Part shown: positions 33,091 through 43,689 of the stretch, piece after piece
Numbering within the stretch: position 1 is the stretch's first letter
Layout of the letters: each line of letters opens with the position of its first letter
From: Strongylocentrotus droebachiensis
Taxonomy: Eukaryota; Echinodermata; Echinoidea; Camarodonta; Strongylocentrotidae
Length of the DNA stretch: 64,000 bases
Assembly: GCA_035222895.1 (NCBI GenBank)
Contig: JAVYIG010005400.1
Location: 1-64,000, forward strand
Direction: 5' to 3'
Translations under genes and position numbers: made by a program
Notes under the pieces: generated by a model
The model's input: the letters and a program-made list of their open reading frames with translations, nothing else
Told to the model about the DNA's origin: nothing
Database searches by the model: none

Positions 33091-34336
33091 CGGGGATAAC
33101 GTCAGCATTTGTAGAGGATATAGCCACTGATTGCTTCTCCACGTGTGTTTATGTGCTGTCAACATAATCACTTTGCTTATTAGGTGGTCTGTCGATGACA
33201 GATCACCTTTTGATTTCGCTAGAATTTTCTTTATTCTTTCTTTATTTATTTTTATTTCTTCCGTACACTTTTTTGTGCACACGTTTACTCGAAATCTACA
33301 TGGTCAATTTCCTTCAAATTTTTGTCAGTCATCAAGCCCTATGATTTCAAGTCTAATTTACTTTTTCAAGGTCAGTAGGTCATCGTGACGTCATCCAGGC
33401 GCCATTTTGTAAAAATCAGGTCATTATCGTATCTCAATAATGAGTCATCAAAAATGAACCATATTTGGTATACATCAACTTCAGGTCAGAGGTCAACTAA
33501 AAAAGTCAACAAATTCTGTGCGTGCACCTCGACGCGCACGTACCCGCGCGTCCTGGCATTTTGCAACATAGAATCGCCAAATTTTCTCTGTTATCATATT
33601 TATTACATTTTTCCAAGCATTTTGATACCTTGTTTACCTTTTTCCGACCAGTAATAACGCAATTAGCGGCTGTCAAAGTGAACGCACGCGCCGACCTGCG
33701 CTATCTGTATCCACAATACATGGGCAAAAACATGCCTATACAAAATTCATTTTAACTCTTCAGAATGGATAGGTAACCCCCAATTTCTTTCATATTTAAA
33801 TAGATTATGAGTTGGAGATATGATTTCATGTCTCATTTGACCCTCAATTAACTCATGACGTCATCATAATGGCCTCCGAACTAAAATTTCAATTTGCATA
33901 TTATGACGTCAGCAGATTTTTAGAAAATTGATTGTATCTCTGTAAATATTGATTAATTTTCTTTCAAATTTTGATATGTTCTACCTGAGAATATTCTCTA
34001 CAAATGCAGTCGCCACGATATTTCATTTTGACAATGGTATCATGGCGTATTTTTGCGATTAAAGGAGGCATGTCAATTTTTCACATTTTGTGTGTATTCT
34101 CTATGGGACATGACTTTTTGTCAAAACTGGATTCTACATTCTCGTCTTTCGGGAACAATATCTCCGTCGTTTTATCTTTGTTTACGCTGAGCTTTGAATA
34201 TGTTGTAGCTGAGACAATAAGCTATCAAAAGTTTTCCTTTTTTTTCGATCAGATGCCGGGGTCATGCTCATATTTCACTTGCAAAGTGGGATTTGAGAAT
34301 TCCATTTCCGTTTATGTGTAATCTCTATGGGAAATG

Positions 34337-34402
34337 TTTTGGTATATCGGTAACGCACTTGACTTCCGACCTCGAAGTCCCTGGTTCGAGTCCGGGCGTC
34401 TC
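34337..34402 (+). tRNA. tRNA-like sequence within the repeat (SINE head or tRNA remnant)
   Basis: A good T-arm and B box (CCTGGTTCGAGTCCGGG) is followed by CGTCTCCA. Upstream is a D-arm-like ATATCGGTAACGCACTTGAC and an anticodon-arm-like stretch. The 5' acceptor strand does not pair well with CGTCTCC, so a functional tRNA is unlikely. Confidence 0.45.
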
Positions 34403-34701
34403 CAACAATTTGTTTTCTTCACTTTTTTTTCTTTTTGACCTTTCACTGTACCATCTCCTTTGCTCATTAAAACACGTAGAATCGCTAATAATGTAATAAA
34501 CAACTATATTTACTTTATTATTACCCTATTATCACTTGATCCAATATTTTTTGCGTGTAATCCTTATGGGAGATGACTTTTTCTCAAATCTGGATTCTAC
34601 ATTCTTGTCTTTTGCGAGCAATATCGCCATTATTTCTGCTCGGTTTTTGTTGATTTTTGAGTATGTTGTAGCTGAGACTATATACTATCTAAATCGTTGC
34701 T

Positions 34702-34784
34702 GTTTTCACGAAGTGACGGTAGTGAAAAAGAATTGCATTCACTTTGCGTTACGATTTTCCTCACTACTGTCACTTCGTGAAAAC
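34702..34784. repeat. 83-bp inverted repeat
   Basis: GTTTTCACGAAGTGAC plus GGTAGTGA at the left pairs with TCACTACT plus GTCACTTCGTGAAAAC at the right, 23 of 24 bases, with a 35-nt loop. It is absent from the related unit 480 bp upstream, so it is a small insertion. Confidence 0.7.
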
Positions 34785-34835
34785 AAGGACGAAATGTTCT
34801 CTCATTTTTTTCAGTCTGATGTCATCATGGTCTCT

Positions 34836-34925
34836 TGATGATAATCATCAACATCATCATCATCATCATCGTCATCACCATTACTATCAAGATCATCATC
34901 ATCATGATCATCATCATGATCATCA
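34836..34925. repeat. (ATC)n microsatellite
   Basis: Imperfect CAT/ATC trinucleotide run near the 3' end of the hairpin-headed repeat. Confidence 0.8.
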
Positions 34926-35004
34926 TTGTTTACATGTCTATATAACTTCTCCCTTTCTCAATATAGTAAATATTATAATCTATCATAAGACTTGAAGACA
35001 GACC

Positions 35005-35559
35005 ACCTTAATCGTCCTCGTGACGATTTAAATTCTAGTTCGTTTTAGATTCTTACATTCAAATATCTCAACCATTTACAAATAATTATCTAACAGCTCT
35101 ATTGTTACATTGAATCTTTATGAGTAAATAAGCTGAATCGATTTGAAATAAACTTTCAGATTCTCTGAAAAGTTTATCCGAGTCTGAGGCTATCGGAAAT
35201 TGCTGTAGACGGTCAATGTGTAGGGGGGGGGGGGGGGTGGGGGGGGGGGGGTAGTCGTGTGTCCGGGCACTCTTTTGCCTTTGGATTTAACAAATATTTA
35301 TTAAATGGCACCGACCATCGTGAACATTTGTGCTTAATATTGTTCTCAAACGATTTGCGAAATACAACTTGGGGAAAAAAACATGTAAAAACACGTTAAT
35401 TTTACCTTTTTTTTTTAGATGGGCCCCCCTCCCCTGGCGCTCAAAGGGGAGGGGGTGCGATTTTTCAAATTTTCGAGGGCCAAACAATTAATTAATGCTC
35501 ACTCTGCTGATGATTAATACAAATCCTCATTGTGACGTCATTGTGCTCTGCGGGTGTTG
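35005..35559. repeat. G-runs and a fragment of the hAT G-run family
   Basis: Two G-runs at 35223-35252. At about 35424-35486, GGGCCCCCCTCCCCTGGCGC then CTCAAAGGGG and AAATTTTCGAGGGCCA match the inner part of the elements at 48426 and 61861. Only a fragment is present. Confidence 0.5.
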
Positions 35560-36030
35560 TTGAACCTTTTTTTGTTTCCATATAAACGCGATCACAGTTG
35601 CCCCTCTGCGTAGGGTTCAACCAAGCCTTTGAACAAGGCTGATAGACGCAGAGCGACTAAAAAGAGACTAATCGCGAAAGCCCCAGTGAACGACAGAGCA
35701 AGAATAGCGCGTTCACCCCGGGTATCTAGATTCATCTCAGCCGCTTAGCCAGAGTCATGAGCCCTTGTCAAAAGGCTAGGTTCAACCCTGCTTGAGGATT
35801 CAACCCTAGTCTGCAGGCACAGACCCTAATTTGACACTTAATCAAAAAATCATTGTGCCTTGAGAGAAGTCTAGCCCAGCTACCTACTGGTTGTGTCAGG
35901 AGCAGCTAAAGTACATGGCCTGTAGTCTTATAGTGCAGACTCACCTATACGACTGACCAGGGTCTGTGCTTGCAGACTAATTCAACCCCGGAGCCTAGTC
36001 ACTGTGTAAACGCGGTAATAGTAACACTTA
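35560..36030. mobile_element. foldback element carrying a nested MITE
   Basis: AGTCTGCAGGCACAGACCCT at about 35812 and AGGGTCTGTGCTTGCAGACT near 35958 are inverted. Further out, AAACGCGATCACAGT near 35584 and ACTGTGTAAACGCGG near 36001 also oppose each other. The outer limits are uncertain. The insert 35623-35778 lies in its left arm. Confidence 0.55.
35623..35778. mobile_element. 156-bp MITE with 9-bp target duplication, relative of 27166-27710
   Basis: Flanked by GGTTCAACC at 35614-35622 and 35779-35787. Both ends and the CTCAGCCGCTTAG block match the element at 27166-27710 in reverse orientation; the middle is deleted. This is the usual relationship between a MITE and its longer parent. 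Confidence 0.8.
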
Positions 36031-36191
36031 TTGGTATGCATTGTTTGTAATATGTAGTTTGTTGCACTTATTTGTAATTTATAATTTGAATTCAGTATCT
36101 TACAAAATAAATTGAAACCGGTAATAAATCAATTCTCAGGATTTTTATTTCAACTACATTTAAATTTGTATTATAAGCATGCATATAATAT

Positions 36192-36396
36192 CACTGGCGG
36201 ATCCAGGGGGGGGGGGGAGGGCGATTTTCAAATTTTCGCGAGCAAAAAAATTGGTGCTCACTACCCCTCCCCCCTCCCCCCCCCCCCACACTATAAGCAA
36301 ACTATTGGCCGGCACGATTTTCAAGTTTCAGCACACTAAATTTCAAATGGATTTCAAATTTGGGCCCCACCCCTAAGAATCCTGGATCCGCGCCTG
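36192..36396. mobile_element. 205-bp hAT-type MITE with 8-bp target duplication
   Basis: Ends CACTGGCGGATCCAGG and, from the right, CAGGCGCGGATCCAGG. TATAATAT is duplicated at 36184-36191 and 36397-36404. The inner sequence carries G- and C-runs. An 8-bp duplication with CA-type ends is the hAT signature. Confidence 0.85.
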
Positions 36397-36404
36397 TATA
36401 ATAT

Positions 36405-37255
36405 ACAGTGCGTCCCAGAAAAAAAGAAACCGAGAATTGTCGATGTTTTATCATAACTTAATCACAATAATAATTGATAAATGTCACATATTTGTAAAGC
36501 TTAGATCCTAATCTTTCATATGGTACTTCTCGTATAATGCATTTTTCACGCATGAGTGATTAAAATCAATTTGAAGAGAGGAAACCAAAAAGTCGATCAT
36601 TTAGAGGACGGTATGTGAACTTCAACGAGAAAATCACATTTCTAAAACAAGTTGAGTTTCTGCGCTTTCCTATGACACCTCAATCAAGAAAAATGAACTA
36701 GGAATAACAAAGTTCTGTTTGTTTAAAGTAGTGCTTGCATTTCCATAATTGTATTTAAAAAAAATCGTTTTCACTGGCTGACTGCCGTAGCAACAAACGG
36801 AATTAACAGCAGACTTAAAACTCCGTTTCGTTGACAATCGGTCATGCAGGAAGTCTTTCGTCTACGTCAACGAAATGGAGTTGAGTCTTTTGTCAATTTT
36901 GCTTGTTGCGCAGTGGAAGTGCGGTTCGGAGCATGGAACTTCAAAGCCAAGTGGAATGTTACACATCCCATTGTTACGCTTTAGAACTCACGAATGCGTT
37001 TGAATAAATTACAAGAGTTTCGCCTCCTGTTTTAAGCTTGAAGAAAGATCGCATAAAATTGGAATTCCACGTAAAATGATAAATGTTTCCAATGTGAATG
37101 AGATATTTCCATATACTTGTATTTTATTGAAATTGTTTTAGTTCATAGTTAGTGTTTTTTCCTAATTCATGTTTAATTAAATGTAATTTATACAAAGTAG
37201 TGAAATGTCCTAATAATTAGCAATTAACATTTGTAGTATTTTCGAAATGAAATGC
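36405..37255. other. intergenic, possible one-ended transposon terminus
   Basis: CAGTGCGTCCCAGAAAAAAA at 36405 resembles a transposon end, but no inverted partner is seen nearby. The rest is unassigned. Confidence 0.35.
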
Positions 37256-37600
37256 ATACATCTATAATGTGTTGGTACTTTGGTTCTGCATGGGTGGGAA
37301 GGCCCTTCTGGTATACATGATCTGGTAACGTGGGCTCTAGTCGAGGCCATACAAAACCCAGATGGGCCCCGGACTTTTTGCTATCTGAGTTCAGTGCACC
37401 GGCGCACGTACGGAACCCGGCCGGGCACCTTCCGGGAGCCATGGGTGCATCTGCTCATCGGACAGAGCCCGTACGCTCAACGGCAGGCAGCCGGCCGGAA
37501 CCCTTACGGGCGGTCTACGAACTTTTCATACCTGACGCATGCAAAGAGGTCACAAACAATTGGACTTTGATTATTTATTGCTTTGCCTCACTATTTATAA
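37256..37600. other. GC-rich island of unknown nature
   Basis: About 37330-37515 is much richer in GC than its surroundings (GGCCCCGG, GGCCGGGCACC, GGCAGGCAGCCGGCCGG). Overlapping frames exist on both strands, but none shows a recognisable motif, so I call no gene. Confidence 0.4.
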
Positions 37601-37616
37601 AGGCAAAAAACTAAAT

Positions 37617-37690
37617 AAACTGAGATTTGAACCCTCACGGCAACTGATAGGTTCTATTAGTAACACGCTGTCCTGAGTTGGTGAAAGATT
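37617..37690 (-). tRNA. tRNA-like fragment with B box
   Basis: On the minus strand GTGAGGGTTCAAATCTCA is a good T-arm with B box, and CAACTCAGGACAGCGT resembles a D-arm with a Ser/Leu-like long variable region. The acceptor stem does not close. Probably a SINE head or degraded tRNA. Confidence 0.35.
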
Positions 37691-37930
37691 GATTTGTACA
37701 ATTACTATCACCCTATTAGCCACCCTACCTGATTCCACGTGCGCATGTATGCGCTGGTTTCCTTCGCGAGTCAAAGTTCGTAGGATTTTTTTTTCGCTTA
37801 CGGGTGCCTTGCATTTCACTCGCCCAATTTTCACCGGGCGCCGCAGAATATGTGACCACACATGCCGTAGAAATGATAATAGGAAGGTTCCGGTCTCTAT
37901 AAATCCACGGTAAGCCCCCCCCCCCCCCCC
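37691..37930. other. intergenic with a C-run
   Basis: C-run at 37915-37931. No gene is supported. Confidence 0.4.
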
Positions 37931-37939
37931 CGGGCCCGG

Positions 37940-38034
37940 TTTATATGTGACCTAGGTATTATAAAGAAATATAAGAAAGAAAATGTTGACGAAATCAATA
38001 AATGAAGTGGTCTGTCGATGCACACAGACCACCA
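37940..38034 (-). repeat. hairpin-headed dispersed repeat, copy 5, truncated
   Basis: Reading leftward: the hairpin GTGGTCTGT with complement ACAGACCAC (38007-38032), then TTGATTTCGTCAACATTTTC. Only about 60 bp of body remains. Confidence 0.6.
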
Positions 38035-38074
38035 CCTGCAAACTACTCTGAATAAGTATAGATGTAGGGTCTGC

Positions 38075-38892
38075 AATAGGCCGTTTTCGTAATGTAACCA
38101 AATTTAATGCTTACGTCTTTGTAGCCTATAATCTAGGCGGAGTGCCGAGATTTTTTCTTTGCTGCTAGACTAACCTTAAGCAGAACGTCTGATACGGCGA
38201 GACTACGAACCGTGAGCCGCGCACCGCCTATAATCACTGGTCTAGCTTTAGTCGTTGTTTTTTTTTATTATCGACCATGAATCCGTGGCAGTTTTTCGTA
38301 CGAAAAACTGCCACGGATTCATTGTCGATAATAAAAAAACAACGACTAAAGCTAGACCAGTGATATAGGCGGTGAGCCGCTTCGCGACTCACGGTTCGTA
38401 GTCTCGCCGTATCAGACGTTCTGCTTAGTTAGGGTTAGTCTAGCAGCAAAGAAAAAAGCTCGGCACTCCGCCTAGATTATAGGCTAACGTCTTTGTGAAG
38501 TGCCTCAATACAAATTATTTCATTCACCTGATAAGAATAATAGTATTTCAATAGACAGAATTCGAACTGCATACATTAGTTGTTGCCAGGTAGGACAAAC
38601 ATTATGTCCCGAATTCACAAAGGAGGTTTGTCGACAAACCTCCTTTTGTTATTTAAACGAGGTTTGTACAAAACGCGTCATATGACGTACATAACCTCGG
38701 TTTGTCGACAAACCTCCTTTGTGCATGAATTCGGGCATATGGCTTGACCTACCTAGCAACGCTTAATATATGCAGTATGCATTAATTCTGACTATTGAAA
38801 TACTATTATACTTATCAGGTGAATGAAATAATTTGTATCACTTCATAAAGACCTATGCATTAAATTTGGTTACAATACGAAAATGGCCTATT
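38075..38892. mobile_element. foldback (palindromic) element, interrupted in its left arm
   Basis: AATAGGCCGTTTTCGTAATG at the left opposes its complement at 38870-38892, and ACAAATTATTTCATTCACCT at 38511 opposes its complement near 38815. Towards the centre, AAAGGAGGTTTGTCGACAAA (about 38622) is itself palindromic and has a counterpart near 38703. The insert 38122-38486 splits the left arm. Confidence 0.75.
38122..38486. mobile_element. nested 365-bp near-perfect palindrome with 9-bp target duplication
   Basis: Both ends read TAGCCTATAATCTAGGCGG inward. The two halves are almost perfect complements about a centre at TTCGTACGAA (38299/38300). ACGTCTTTG is duplicated at 38113-38121 and 38487-38495. 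The few differences between arms are small indels such as the GAGCCGCTTCGCGACTC piece. A 9-bp duplication suggests a Mutator-like foldback element. Confidence 0.85.
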
Positions 38893-39232
38893 AGAAGACT
38901 GTGAATCTGCACTGAGTATGAGATACCAGCTGGTAATCCCTTTATCAGTAACTAGCTATATACAAACCCATGTGTGCTTAGCTTCCTGGTGCTCAGCTGA
39001 CTGAAAAAAATTCGCGTCCAATATTCGCGTCTGCGTGTCCCTTTAATTGGGCCGACGCAGACGTATATAATTGACGTATACATATGGAAGGGTTTTATTG
39101 TCTTTTTACGTCCAAGAAGTGAAAAAAATAATCTGCGTCCAATACTCACGTCTGCGTGTCCCTTTTGGGAGACGCAGACATGAATATAGGACGCAGATGT
39201 TCATGTCTGCGTGTCCCTTCAGGGCCATTGAG
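38893..39232. repeat. GTCTGCGTC/GACGCAGAC repeat region
   Basis: TCTGCGTGTCCCTT occurs three times (about 39030, 39150 and 39207), alternating with GACGCAGAC. Related sequence resumes at 40810 after the inserted element. Confidence 0.5.
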
Positions 39233-39235
39233 TAA

Positions 39236-40808
39236 AGGCCCGGTCACACCGCCCGAACTTTGTTGGAGCGTTCCTTGAACGGTAGGGAGAGGGGGCCGAA
39301 TTTCGACAACGCTCGTCACCGCGCACAAAATGGGAAACAAATCGAAAACACGGGCGTTGCCTTAGCGGTGCACCGCTGAACCCGGCGTTGCTTTAGCGTT
39401 GGTTTAACGGTAGCGAGCGGTAGCGAGCGTTGGTTTAGCGGTGACACCTCCATACCATCGCCAAACCAAAGTTCATCACCGCAATGGATCGCTGCTTCAA
39501 CGCCCGAAACCATTCCAGCAATCCCGTGTCCGCCCGTAAAACGCTTACAACCGCTCCACCAAAGTTTGTGCAACGTTTAATCACCGCCCGGGCAAATAGC
39601 TGGCGAAGCAGCGGTGGTCCAGCGTTCAAGATTTCTGCGTTGGCCTAGCGGACCAAAGCGTCCACGAACTTGCGTCTAGCCATATCAATTCCTTTGCGCT
39701 CCTTTTGGGAGATCAACCGACCCGCGCGCATTTTATATTACATGACATATGGTAAAATTCTCGACATCTTTTTACACTTTTCTTTACCATTAAAAATCGA
39801 AATTGAGAATAATATCCTCAATCGAGATATGAGAAGAAGGAAACATTTCCTTTACATTCCATGTAAAACCATGCCCTTACTTGAAAAAAAACCTCCGTCA
39901 CTTTGACGTTGAACTTTACAATCCATTTAAAAAAAATTACTCTCTCATACACAATGTCAATGGATCGGTCGCACTGTGCTCGATTGCCTTTCAATAAACC
40001 AATCTTTAACTTTGCAGCAACGCGTTTTGCGTCAAATTTGTAAATCCTCAATCACAGACAATGACATATGATACGTAAGCTTTTCATACATATAAATTTC
40101 ATTTTGATTGATTCATTTTTAGCTCCGTCAATTTTCATGTCAAATCATGCTTCATGTCCCATTTTAGAAGCCCGACCCAGGGTTTTGTGCCAGCTAGCCC
40201 TGTATGCATGTACGTAATGCTATGCATACACATATAACTGAACATGCATAAGTACAGTACATGTACACACGCAGCGCAGCGCGTACGAGCGCACTGCACT
40301 ACATTTCATTGGGTCAGTACCATTATGAAAATAGGGGAATAATGAGTGGGATGGGTTTAGTGCCGTCACAATAAACTTGCGCATTACACGCGTACGTATA
40401 ATTAGAGCAATTTATGCACCCCCAAGAAATAATGAATACAGCCCGACCTCTCTACACACAGAACTGCACAGATACCGCACAGTCCGGTCAAGGCGGTACG
40501 CGTAGCGTTAAACTGCCAAATTTACAGAAATTGTGAGGAGCGCTTTTGCTATGAAAGGAATTGATATGGGTGCCAAACTTTGACTGGGCGTTGTTGGAGC
40601 GGTGGTGAACTTTGCCGGAGCGGAAAATTGCCTGCTCTCCACCGCTCGCAATATTTTGTGCAGCTCAAAACTTTCAGGGCGGTGGCCGAGCGTATACGGC
40701 GTTGCCTTAACGGGGGCCAACTTCTGTTTAAACGGTGGTGAATGGATACGAGCGGTGATGGAATTTTTTTCACCGCTCCAGCAAAGTTCTGGCGGTGTTA
40801 CCGGGCCT
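39236..40808. mobile_element. TIR element with TAA duplication, host to a nested element
   Basis: AGGCCCGGTCACACCGCC at the left and, from the right, AGGCCCGGTAACACCGCC extend to about 35 bp of inverted repeat. TAA lies outside each end (39233-39235 and 40809-40811), consistent with PIF/Harbinger. The arms carry internal AGCGGT and AGCGTT iterations. The middle is occupied by 39681-40568. No transposase. Confidence 0.7.
39681..40568. mobile_element. 888-bp TIR element, copy 1 of a near-identical pair
   Basis: Ends CATATCAATTCCTTT and its complement. Almost identical to 62175-63066 with a few short indels. The two copies sit in unrelated hosts, so this is a mobile unit that moved recently. 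The target duplication is not clear. The short frames inside show no known domain. Confidence 0.8.
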
Positions 40809-40811
40809 TAA

Positions 40812-41340
40812 GAAAAACGAAAAAATTACCAAGCAAAGGTATACGTCAATTTTGTGGATTTTCACGTTTTGGACGTGAAAAACTAAAATTTGTTGCCTAG
40901 GTATACATCAAAGTTGTGGATTTTCACGTTTTTGACGAATACGATCGCCGGATAACTTTTCGATTTTAAGTTCATTTTTCTGTCTCAGGAAACTTTTTAA
41001 TGGTAGGAATATGCTGTTATGTATCTTTCTAGTATGTTAACGAAGTTTTTGTTTATTAAGTGTTTTTTTTATTCAAAGTAATCAAAGCATTCAGGTATTA
41101 TATTCTGTTTGGGGACCTTGCTCTAACAAGCCCATGCAGCTCTATAGGTCTCTTTCTTATATGTACAGAACATGAGCAACTACATGAGTAATTTTTTATA
41201 GAATTCTTTAGTTAATAACAAGAGTTGTATGTTAACATTACTATTGCATTTCAAATTGTGTTTGTTATATTGATAAACTGCTGTTCCAGTTTACTTTATT
41301 TGAAATTCTATGGTACAAAATAATGTTTGTGAAAGAAGAA
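40812..41340. repeat. two 60-bp direct repeats and AT-rich flank
   Basis: GGTATACGTCAATTTTGTGG and GGTATACATCAAAGTTGTGG, each followed by ATTTTCACGTTTT, lie at about 40840 and 40900. The remainder is unassigned. Confidence 0.5.
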
Positions 41341-43560
41341 ATAAAATGAACTATGAACTAGAAATGCAATCGTGTCACAACGATGTGCGTGCAATGACGC
41401 CGTGTTTCTACGTGTCGAACGAAAGAGCTTCTCTCGGACTATCCAGAGCAATTGTACGAAGTCTTTAGCTTCTGTAATATTGGAGACAGTAGGGCGAAAG
41501 AAAGGCCTCAATAGTGACCTTGATGGGCCTACGAAGTTGAAAGAAATTGGGATAGGCGAAAGAACCTAGAAAGGGCTCGCAAGCACTGCGTGCAAAAACA
41601 AATGGGATTAGTTGCATGTTCGTCATTGCAATCAAGATCGTTCTAGGGGTCAAAGCGTGAACCCGAATTGCCCCATAGAATGCGTGTAATGCATGGGCGG
41701 AAAACGTACAGGGTCTGTATTATGACCGGAGTTAATTGTTTTTTCTCTCTCTCTTTATGTCTCTTTATGGGCCGTATATGGTATCATTGGAAAGAGAATT
41801 TCACGGTTATTTTAAACTACTCTTTTTTTTTTCTATTCCTATCGAAACATGTGGTGTAAAATAGATTTAAAGGACAAAATGGCGTCTTAATGGCCCCATT
41901 GACTAATTAACAAATCCGGCCACGAGGTGCCCTGCGTATTGCATCTCGGAATGTCATTGCAAATTTTCAAGGAAAAAAAGATGTTTAGGGGCGAAAAGTA
42001 GTCTGAAAAAATGACGTCATGGCCGATAAGTGTTATAATCGGGCGGAAACTCGACGAATTCGTATAGTGACCCTTGTTCAATGCGATTTACTCACAATTT
42101 TCTGTGTGAACATATACCATACTTGGTATCATTCGAAAGGGCACTTCATTGCGGTCAGTTTAACACCAATGACATCTGCGCGCAATGTATTACACGCATT
42201 AAACGCGCTATTACGTAATGCATAGTAAATTCATCATTTTTGGAGATAACTTTGCGCTGACATATTTGAATTTTACCAAACTTGGCAGACAGTTGTCACG
42301 TATATGGATACATTATGTCTGCCAAATTTCATTGACGTTGGTACAAAGATCGTCATTTTAGAGCAAGTTGAAGTTATTTCTCAATTTTCTTGAAAATGGC
42401 GAATTTGGAGGGCATTTTTCTCAAAGTCGGTCAGTGTTAGGGTATATAATTTTGTATATGGCTGGAAAGGGCATATCCTCAAGTATCTAAATCCAAAAAA
42501 GGGTACGGTTTTGCCAAGCCATTATGGAGATACGGCCACAGAAAGAAAGCCAATTCCCAGAACTTTAGAGGGCGCTATTTATGTTTTGCATCAAAGAGAT
42601 TCGATCATACACAGTATGTCCTCCGTAGGAGACTAGAGGGCCAACTAAAATCGTGACCTTTGACATTCCATAGGTTTTTGCATTGGATGCATTATGGGGG
42701 TTTTGTCCGATTTGAACGACGTTTTGGAGGGTCAATGAATATTCATGAGCAATGACGTAAAATATACGCCAACTACTGTTGTTGATTGGCCATCGACAAA
42801 ATGTTTTATGTATTAGGTCATGCATCAAACATTTTTTGCATTCCCAGAATTCCTACGATTTGAGCACGAAAATGGCGGTTGTATGAACTGCAACTTTATA
42901 AGTTATTCAATTACGAACAATGAAACATTTTTCTTTTAAGTGAATTTCTATTATAATAGAAGTTTGTCAAGTACATCTCAGTGAAGCAGAAAATCTTCAG
43001 GCGAACATTGACATCGAAGTGATACCCTATGATATCGAGAAAAGTAAGTAAAGATCCATTTGGTGTGAAGGTCTCTGAAATGATTGTGATGTGTTCGTCA
43101 TTGCAGTGAGGGGCTCTCCGCATTGTCACAACGTATTACCCGGTTAACCCCCTACCCCAACCTCTTTTCTTTCTTCTGACCAAAGAATATTAACTGATTG
43201 AATGAACTCTAATATAAGTCATCGACGGTAATATTTTTAGAAACAATCAGGATTTTACCGTAGGTTATTTCATTAGAGCACATCTCATAATTTTAAGTTC
43301 AGTTCATAGCTTGATTACCGATAGTAATCGGTCGTAGATATGGACCTGTTGTAGACTGCGCAAATGGCTCATTGCTAGTCCAAGCCGACGAGATCTCGTC
43401 GAGCGGTTTATGATTTTCAATTCGCCGGTGCTAGCCGGCTGTAACACTCCACCAAGAAGCGACTACGTTTCCTGAGCCTGGCGTGGCTATAACTTTACAG
43501 TGTGTTACTGTAAAGCCTAGACCTCTAGGCTAGTAATAGTATACATAACATAGTCTAGCC
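41341..43560. other. unassigned sequence related to 48180-48420 and 48790-49010
   Basis: Shares short features with the later region: reversed TCTCGGACTATCCAGAG/TCTTAGACTATCTAGAGG, GCGTGCAAAA and CGTCATTGCA (several copies in both). I read it as an old, diverged repeat. The frames are short with no recognisable protein. Confidence 0.4.
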
Positions 43561-43564
43561 TGAA

Positions 43565-43669
43565 TTTTCTGTCTCTTTCGTTCGTTAGCCTCTGATTTGG
43601 GTAGGGTCGGCTCCTCTCTTTAGCCGACCCTACCCAAATCAGAGGCTAACGAACGAAAGAGACAGAAAA
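43565..43669. repeat. perfect hairpin, 48-bp arms, 9-nt loop
   Basis: Left arm TTTTCTGTCTCTTTCGTTCG... (43565-43612), loop CCTCTCTTT, exact complement at 43622-43669. Imperfect pairing extends outward through TAGCC. Such perfection implies recent origin or ongoing correction. Confidence 0.9.
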
Positions 43670-43689
43670 ATCCGGGCTAAGAAGGCTAA

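Larger units (their letters stand above)
33182..35004 (+). repeat. hairpin-headed dispersed repeat, copy 4, nearly complete
   Basis: Starts with the hairpin GGTGGTCTGTC-gat-GACAGATCACC (33183-33207) and then TTGATTTCG. It ends at GACAGACCACC (34994-35004), the exact complement of the first eleven bases. TTA lies outside both ends. The body shares GCGCCATTTTGT and other blocks with copies 1-3. Two related units of about 480 bp (near 34080 and 34550), each with GATTCTACATTC and GTTGTAGCTGAGAC, form its 3' half. No long reading frame. Confidence 0.75.

Noticed and set aside
34830..34995. His-rich frame (HHHHHHRHH)
   Set aside because: Translation of an ATC microsatellite.
36405..37250. Tc1/mariner-type terminus CAGTGCGTCCCAGAAA
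   Set aside because: No inverted partner was found in the window, so an element cannot be delimited.
37280..37614. Overlapping frames in the GC-rich island
   Set aside because: Frames on both strands overlap, no domain is recognisable and there is no splice context.
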